DNA from: CAINDR01 sp964495615 | GTDB taxonomy: Bacteria > Patescibacteriota > Patescibacteriia > Patescibacteriales > UBA12465 | Reading direction: 5' to 3' | Length of the DNA: 40,495 nucleotides | Assembly (NCBI GenBank): GCA_964495615.1 | Contig: CAZBVX010000002.1 | Location: 1-40,495, forward strand | Shown: in pieces, positions 37,627 to 40,495 of the stretch | How positions within the stretch are numbered: position 1 is the first letter of the stretch | How the letters are laid out: each line of letters starts with the position of its first letter | Made by a program: the position numbers and the translations under genes | Notes under the pieces: generated by a model | Databases searched by the model: none | What the model was told of the DNA's origin: nothing | Seen by the model: only the letters and a program-made list of their open reading frames with translations

Positions 37627-38010
37627 TTAAGGCAAGTATTTTTTGAATTCTTCTTCTTTTTTTGATTCTTGAATTTTTGTTGGTATTTTTTTGAATTCCT
37701 TAATCAAGAAAACAAGCCAAATAATCATCCCGACTATCCAAAAACCCAAGAAAAAACGGGCGGTGAAGAAAGGGATGATTTCGTAGTTGCAGAAAATCAA
37801 AGAAATTCCCAATAAAGCATTGGTGAAAGAAAAGTTAAAAATTTTCAACCACAAACCATTTTTTGTTCCTTGACGAGTTTTAAGAAAATAAGAAACAATA
37901 CTGATGATTAATAAAATAGCGACAAAGGCGCCAAATATTTTGAAGGTTGAGGTGCTTAATGGTTCTGGTCTTAAGTTTAACCAATAACGCCATGAAATAA
38001 ATCTTTCCAT
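37627..38010 (-). CDS. Small three-helix membrane protein, unknown function
   Basis: Three membrane segments (about 24-43, 55-72 and 82-104) separated by short basic loops, preceded by FISWRYWLNLRPEPLS and followed by a charged cytosolic tail rich in Lys and Glu (ESKKEEEFKKYLP). The Arg/Trp-rich N-terminus and the FFTARFFLGFW segment look conserved-protein-like, but I recognise no family. It is the last gene of a unit with a methyltransferase, the RodZ-like protein, a pilin-like gene and the solute-binding protein; the methyltransferase ends 5 bases upstream of it. Confidence 0.75.
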   Translation of the reverse strand: MERFISWRYWLNLRPEPLSTSTFKIFGAFVAILLIISIVSYFLKTRQGTKNGLWLKIFNFSFTNALLGISLIFCNYEIIPFFTARFFLGFWIVGMIIWLVFLIKEFKKIPTKIQESKKEEEFKKYLP

Positions 38011-38015
38011 ATTTT

Positions 38016-38552
38016 TTAGATTTTTTTGAAGATTAGACCATAATGCATTGGGCCGGCTTCAAATTCTTCAGTTAATTTTAGTCCTAGTTTTGGTGCTAAA
38101 TTTTTTAAATTTTCTCGACTGATTCTTTTTTCCGGTTTTGGACCGAAAAGAAGATCGTGTTCTTTCCATTCAATAATTAATAATTTTCCGTCTCGTTTCA
38201 AGGTTCTGACTAATTCTTTGACAATATCGCTTCTTTTGGTGGCCTGATTCAGAGTGTTGATTAGAAGGGCAGCATTCAGGGTGCCTGCCTGGATTTTTGT
38301 TCCTTGCCAAAGCTCCAAATTGGTCCAAATAGTGGTGATTTGCGGTAAATTATCGGTTCTTTTTTTTCGATCAATCTCTTCTAGGTGGCTTTTTATGATA
38401 TCGACGGCAAATATTTTTCCTTGTTTGCCAACTAGGCTTGCGCTAGGAAAAACAAAATGGCCGAATTGTCCGCAACCAGCTTCCAAAACTTGCCAGCCCT
38501 CGGTGATTCCTATTTTATGCAAAATAAGATTTATGTCAAACAAATTATTCAT
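38016..38552 (-). CDS. Class I SAM-dependent methyltransferase (UbiE-like)
   Basis: Motif I is VLEAGCGQFGHFVFPSASLVG (about 22-42) with the glycine-rich SAM loop, followed by KIFAVDIIKSHLEEI, in which the aspartate ends strand 2, and a motif near AALLINTLNQATKRSDIVKELVRTLKRDGKLLIIEW, typical of UbiE/type 11 enzymes. The loop is longer than usual (GCGQFGHF). At 178 aa it is a single domain with no substrate-recognition extension. It is separated from the RodZ-like gene by 4 bases. The substrate is unknown; a lipid or small molecule is as likely as a protein. Confidence 0.86.
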   Translation of the reverse strand: MNNLFDINLILHKIGITEGWQVLEAGCGQFGHFVFPSASLVGKQGKIFAVDIIKSHLEEIDRKKRTDNLPQITTIWTNLELWQGTKIQAGTLNAALLINTLNQATKRSDIVKELVRTLKRDGKLLIIEWKEHDLLFGPKPEKRISRENLKNLAPKLGLKLTEEFEAGPMHYGLIFKKI

Positions 38553-38556
38553 ATTT

Positions 38557-39216
38557 TTATTCCACCAGTATTTGGCGGGTGATTATTTTTTCACGGCTAT
38601 ATTTTTTCTTGGCCTTAATGATAATAACATTAATTCCTTTTTTTAGGCTTATTTTTTGAGAAAAGTTATTTTGTTTATCCTTGGGGATTATTTCATCATT
38701 AATAGTTAAATCGGATTCCGCTTCAACATTTCCAGAGACAATAATGCTTTGTTCTTGAGAAATAAAATTTGTTGTCGGAGAATAAATGGTTAGACGCGGC
38801 GGGAAAAACATTTTCTTGAAATAAATCAAGAGATAAAAAACACAAAAAAGAATAACCAAAACGAAAGCAAGGCGGCGCAACAATTTGGGAAAAGAAATTA
38901 GTTGTTTTTTGCTAAGAACTTTTTTTTCAAAAGGATCACTGTGCTCAAATGATGGTCCGTTTTTTTTGAATTCTTGATAAATTTTTTCAACCGGTAGCTT
39001 TAATAATTTGGCGTATCTTTTGAGATATTTTTCAGCATAAAGCCCGCTCGGAATATTATTAAAACGTTCTTCTTCTAGAGCTTTAAGATAAATTATTCTG
39101 ATTCTGGTTTTTTTTTCAGCATCCTCCAAGCGCCAACCAAATTTTTCGCGGGCGTTTTTTAGTTGCTTGCCAATACCGCAAGAAGCATTAATGTCTCTCA
39201 ATAAAGAATGGTTCAT
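38557..39216 (-). CDS. RodZ-like HTH membrane protein
   Basis: The N-terminal HTH domain (about 15-82, GIGKQLKNAREKFGWRLEDAEKKTRIRIIYLKALEEERFNNIPSGLYAEKYLKRYAKLL) matches the RodZ/HTH_25 type, which binds MreB rather than DNA in model bacteria. A basic stretch leads to a single membrane helix (about 112-132), then an outside Ig-like domain starting RLTIYSPTTNFISQEQSIIVSGNVEAESDLTINDEIIP. At 219 aa it is compact. No MreB is in the window. It lies 18 bases after the orphan pilin-like gene, so the two may be made together. Confidence 0.88.
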   Translation of the reverse strand: MNHSLLRDINASCGIGKQLKNAREKFGWRLEDAEKKTRIRIIYLKALEEERFNNIPSGLYAEKYLKRYAKLLKLPVEKIYQEFKKNGPSFEHSDPFEKKVLSKKQLISFPKLLRRLAFVLVILFCVFYLLIYFKKMFFPPRLTIYSPTTNFISQEQSIIVSGNVEAESDLTINDEIIPKDKQNNFSQKISLKKGINVIIIKAKKKYSREKIITRQILVE

Positions 39217-39234
39217 GGAAATAAGGTACTAAAT

Positions 39235-39627
39235 TTATCCCTTCATTAAATAAGGAGAATCACTCGGGGCAATAGTGGAAATAAAGAATTGTACTACTGT
39301 ATAACTGACAAAAACAATGATCAAACCAACGATCGCCGCAACAATTATTTTTTTGGCATTTTTTACGGTGTTTGGATTTCCGGCGGAGGTTAAAAAAAGG
39401 ACGCCACCGTAAATAAACATTGCAAAAGTCAGAACGCCAACTATTTGCAGAATAATATTAGAAAATTCAACTACCATTGCTTGAACGTCAGTTAATTGAT
39501 AGTTGCCATTTTCATAAGCGCCTTCATTTTTTATTATTTGAAGTTTTGTTTCGGCTTTCACGGTAAGTGGAGAAATCAATAAAAAACTAAAAAGAAAGAA
39601 AGCGCTAAGAATTTTTTTTATTTTCAT
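39235..39627 (-). CDS. Orphan T4SS-pilin-like protein beside a solute-binding protein
   Basis: Signal peptide (1-26, ending VKA), a polar part with AYENGNYQLTDVQAM, helix 1 (about 53-75) and the core YGGVLFLTSAGNPNTVKNAKKIIVAAIVGLIIVFVSYTVVQFFI. The WMT of the array members is replaced by FLT and KKAK by KNAKK, so it is the most divergent of the eight. A tail with APSDSPYLMKG ends the protein. It lies 4 bases after the solute-binding gene and 18 before the RodZ-like gene, away from the main array by about 2 kb. Confidence 0.84.
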   Translation of the reverse strand: MKIKKILSAFFLFSFLLISPLTVKAETKLQIIKNEGAYENGNYQLTDVQAMVVEFSNIILQIVGVLTFAMFIYGGVLFLTSAGNPNTVKNAKKIIVAAIVGLIIVFVSYTVVQFFISTIAPSDSPYLMKG

Positions 39628-39631
39628 ATAA

Positions 39632-40495
39632 TTATTGTAAGGTTTGTTGAACCTGATTTGCCCCGAATTCTAAGACTTCTTGTAATTGTTCATAATTTTG
39701 AGCAGTATTAGTAATCATTTCACCAATTGCTATTTCCGCTCCTGCTGGATTTGTTCCGTGATACCAACTTTTAGCAGTTAAAACTTGTGAAACAAAAGGT
39801 TCTAGTGCGGCATCACTTTTTTGGAATTCAATCAATGATCTCAAAGCGGTTGGTTTTTTGGTTTTTGCTAAATAAGATTTGACCTGTTCTTCTTTGACGG
39901 CAAATTGAATAAAATCCCAAGCTTCATTTTGATATTTACTTTTTTTGGAAACAGTTTCTAGCCAGTAATTTGCAATGTTAACTTCTGGATTGCCAGAAAT
40001 TTGCGGAAGCTTTACTACTGAAAAATTCATTTTTGGTGCACGAGCTTTGATGGTTGGCAAATCATAGGAATAACCGAAAGTCATGGCCAAGTTTCCACTA
40101 ATAAACATATCAAGAGAGTTGGGCAAGGTTTCATTCCAGGAATAAACTTCTTTGATTGGATTGCTAAAATCAGTGAAAAAAATCAAGGCACCAAGACCAG
40201 GATTGTAGCCGGAGTTGGCTAATCTTTCAGGTATTTTATTGAAAACAACTCGATTATTTTCAATAATAGTGCTGCCATTTTGCATCATTAAAGCAATTAA
40301 AATATCGCTGAAGCGAGAAATATTTTTGCTGCTTCCCAGAGCCACTCCTGATTGAATAATTTCTCTTTTGGTGTTTTGTTTGGTTAGTTTTTTTACATTT
40401 TGTTGAAAAATTTGGTCCCAGTACATTGGTGGATTGGCAATACCAGCGCTGTTAAATAAATCTTTGTTGTAGAATAAGGCCAAGGTGTCGACTGA
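39632..40495 (-). CDS. Extracellular solute-binding protein (sugar ABC type), partial at right edge
   Basis: The frame is open to the window edge, so only the C-terminal 287 residues are seen; a TTG at 40483 is not a real start. The segments DTLALFYNKDLFNSAGIANPPMYWDQIF, FISGNLAMTFGYSYDLPTIKARAPKMNFSVVKLP and VNIANYWLETVSKKSKYQNEAWDFIQFA are those of MalE-like family 1 substrate-binding proteins. Signal peptide and lipobox lie outside the window. It is upstream of the orphan pilin-like gene by 4 bases. No ABC permease or ATPase accompanies it in the visible part. The ligand is unknown. Confidence 0.9.
   Translation of the reverse strand, partial: SVDTLALFYNKDLFNSAGIANPPMYWDQIFQQNVKKLTKQNTKREIIQSGVALGSSKNISRFSDILIALMMQNGSTIIENNRVVFNKIPERLANSGYNPGLGALIFFTDFSNPIKEVYSWNETLPNSLDMFISGNLAMTFGYSYDLPTIKARAPKMNFSVVKLPQISGNPEVNIANYWLETVSKKSKYQNEAWDFIQFAVKEEQVKSYLAKTKKPTALRSLIEFQKSDAALEPFVSQVLTAKSWYHGTNPAGAEIAIGEMITNTAQNYEQLQEVLEFGANQVQQTLQ

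Noticed and set aside
40483..40495. A TTG at 40483 as start of the solute-binding protein
   Set aside because: The frame stays open to the window edge and the upstream residues continue the family pattern, so the gene is simply cut.
1..40495. CRISPR arrays, insertion sequences, prophage or integrase genes
   Set aside because: No regularly spaced repeats, transposase, integrase or phage structural motifs were found; the only tandem DNA repeat is the coding one at 6781-6874.

Overview
The window is a compact, strongly AT-rich bacterial chromosome segment around the replication origin. Several traits suggest a Patescibacteria (Candidate Phyla Radiation) genome: many genes without a clear Shine-Dalgarno sequence, a short YidC, an Elp3-type tRNA enzyme, a RodZ-like HTH/membrane protein, and many small two-helix T4SS-pilin-like proteins. 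That assignment is inferred from gene content; no 16S or marker tree was available. TGA is used as a stop (recQ, a GT2 gene) and no reassigned codon is needed.

Layout. (1) 1-4473, minus: glyA-folD-recQ-methyltransferase, a tight one-carbon and repair operon whose last gene runs off the left edge. (2) 4510-7036, minus: a polymer-forming (bactofilin-like) membrane protein and a phosphohexomutase. (3) 7091-8725, plus: elp3. (4) 8752-13444, minus: a flavoprotein, short glucan phosphorylase, YibE/F and a GAF-like membrane protein, with overlapping genes. (5) 13549-15188, minus: small membrane protein, GT2, and a tRNA-Arg(UCU) / 40-aa Cys-His peptide / tRNA-His transcription unit. (6) SpoU methylase (minus) and class A PBP (plus) diverge around 16.1 kb. 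(7) Origin region: dnaN and dnaA on minus, rpmH-rnpA-yidD-yidC on plus, with DnaA boxes on both sides of dnaA and a general switch in gene direction there. (8) 23.2-24.4 kb: bactofilin plus a DAGK-like protein with a degenerate nucleotide loop. (9) 24.6-30.3 kb, plus: tRNA-Arg(CCU), tRNA-Ala, thioredoxin reductase-like protein, then a five-gene glycan/glycolipid-type cluster (GT-B, DMT transporter, membrane-anchored clan-A hydrolase, GT2, DoxX-like). (10) 30.3-33.2 kb, minus: tRNA-Gly, tRNA-Leu-lgt-MFS, and a secreted 3D-domain protein, divergent from a secreted coiled-coil protein. (11) 34.3-37.1 kb, minus: seven consecutive T4SS-pilin-like genes. (12) 37.2-40.5 kb, minus: YraN, a small membrane protein, a methyltransferase, the RodZ-like protein, an eighth pilin-like gene, and a sugar-type solute-binding protein cut by the right edge.

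The most unusual system is the pilin array. Its seven adjacent paralogs share one two-helix core but differ in their N-termini. Two lack a normal signal peptide. The first gene has its own promoter, an unusually good ribosome binding site and a downstream hairpin. No ATPase or channel gene of a secretion system lies in the window. Other points of interest are the Cys/His peptide inside a tRNA transcript, the DAGK-like protein lacking GGDGT, FolD lacking the GRS motif, and Elp3 in a genome whose rpmH cluster ends at yidC without mnmE/mnmG beside it.
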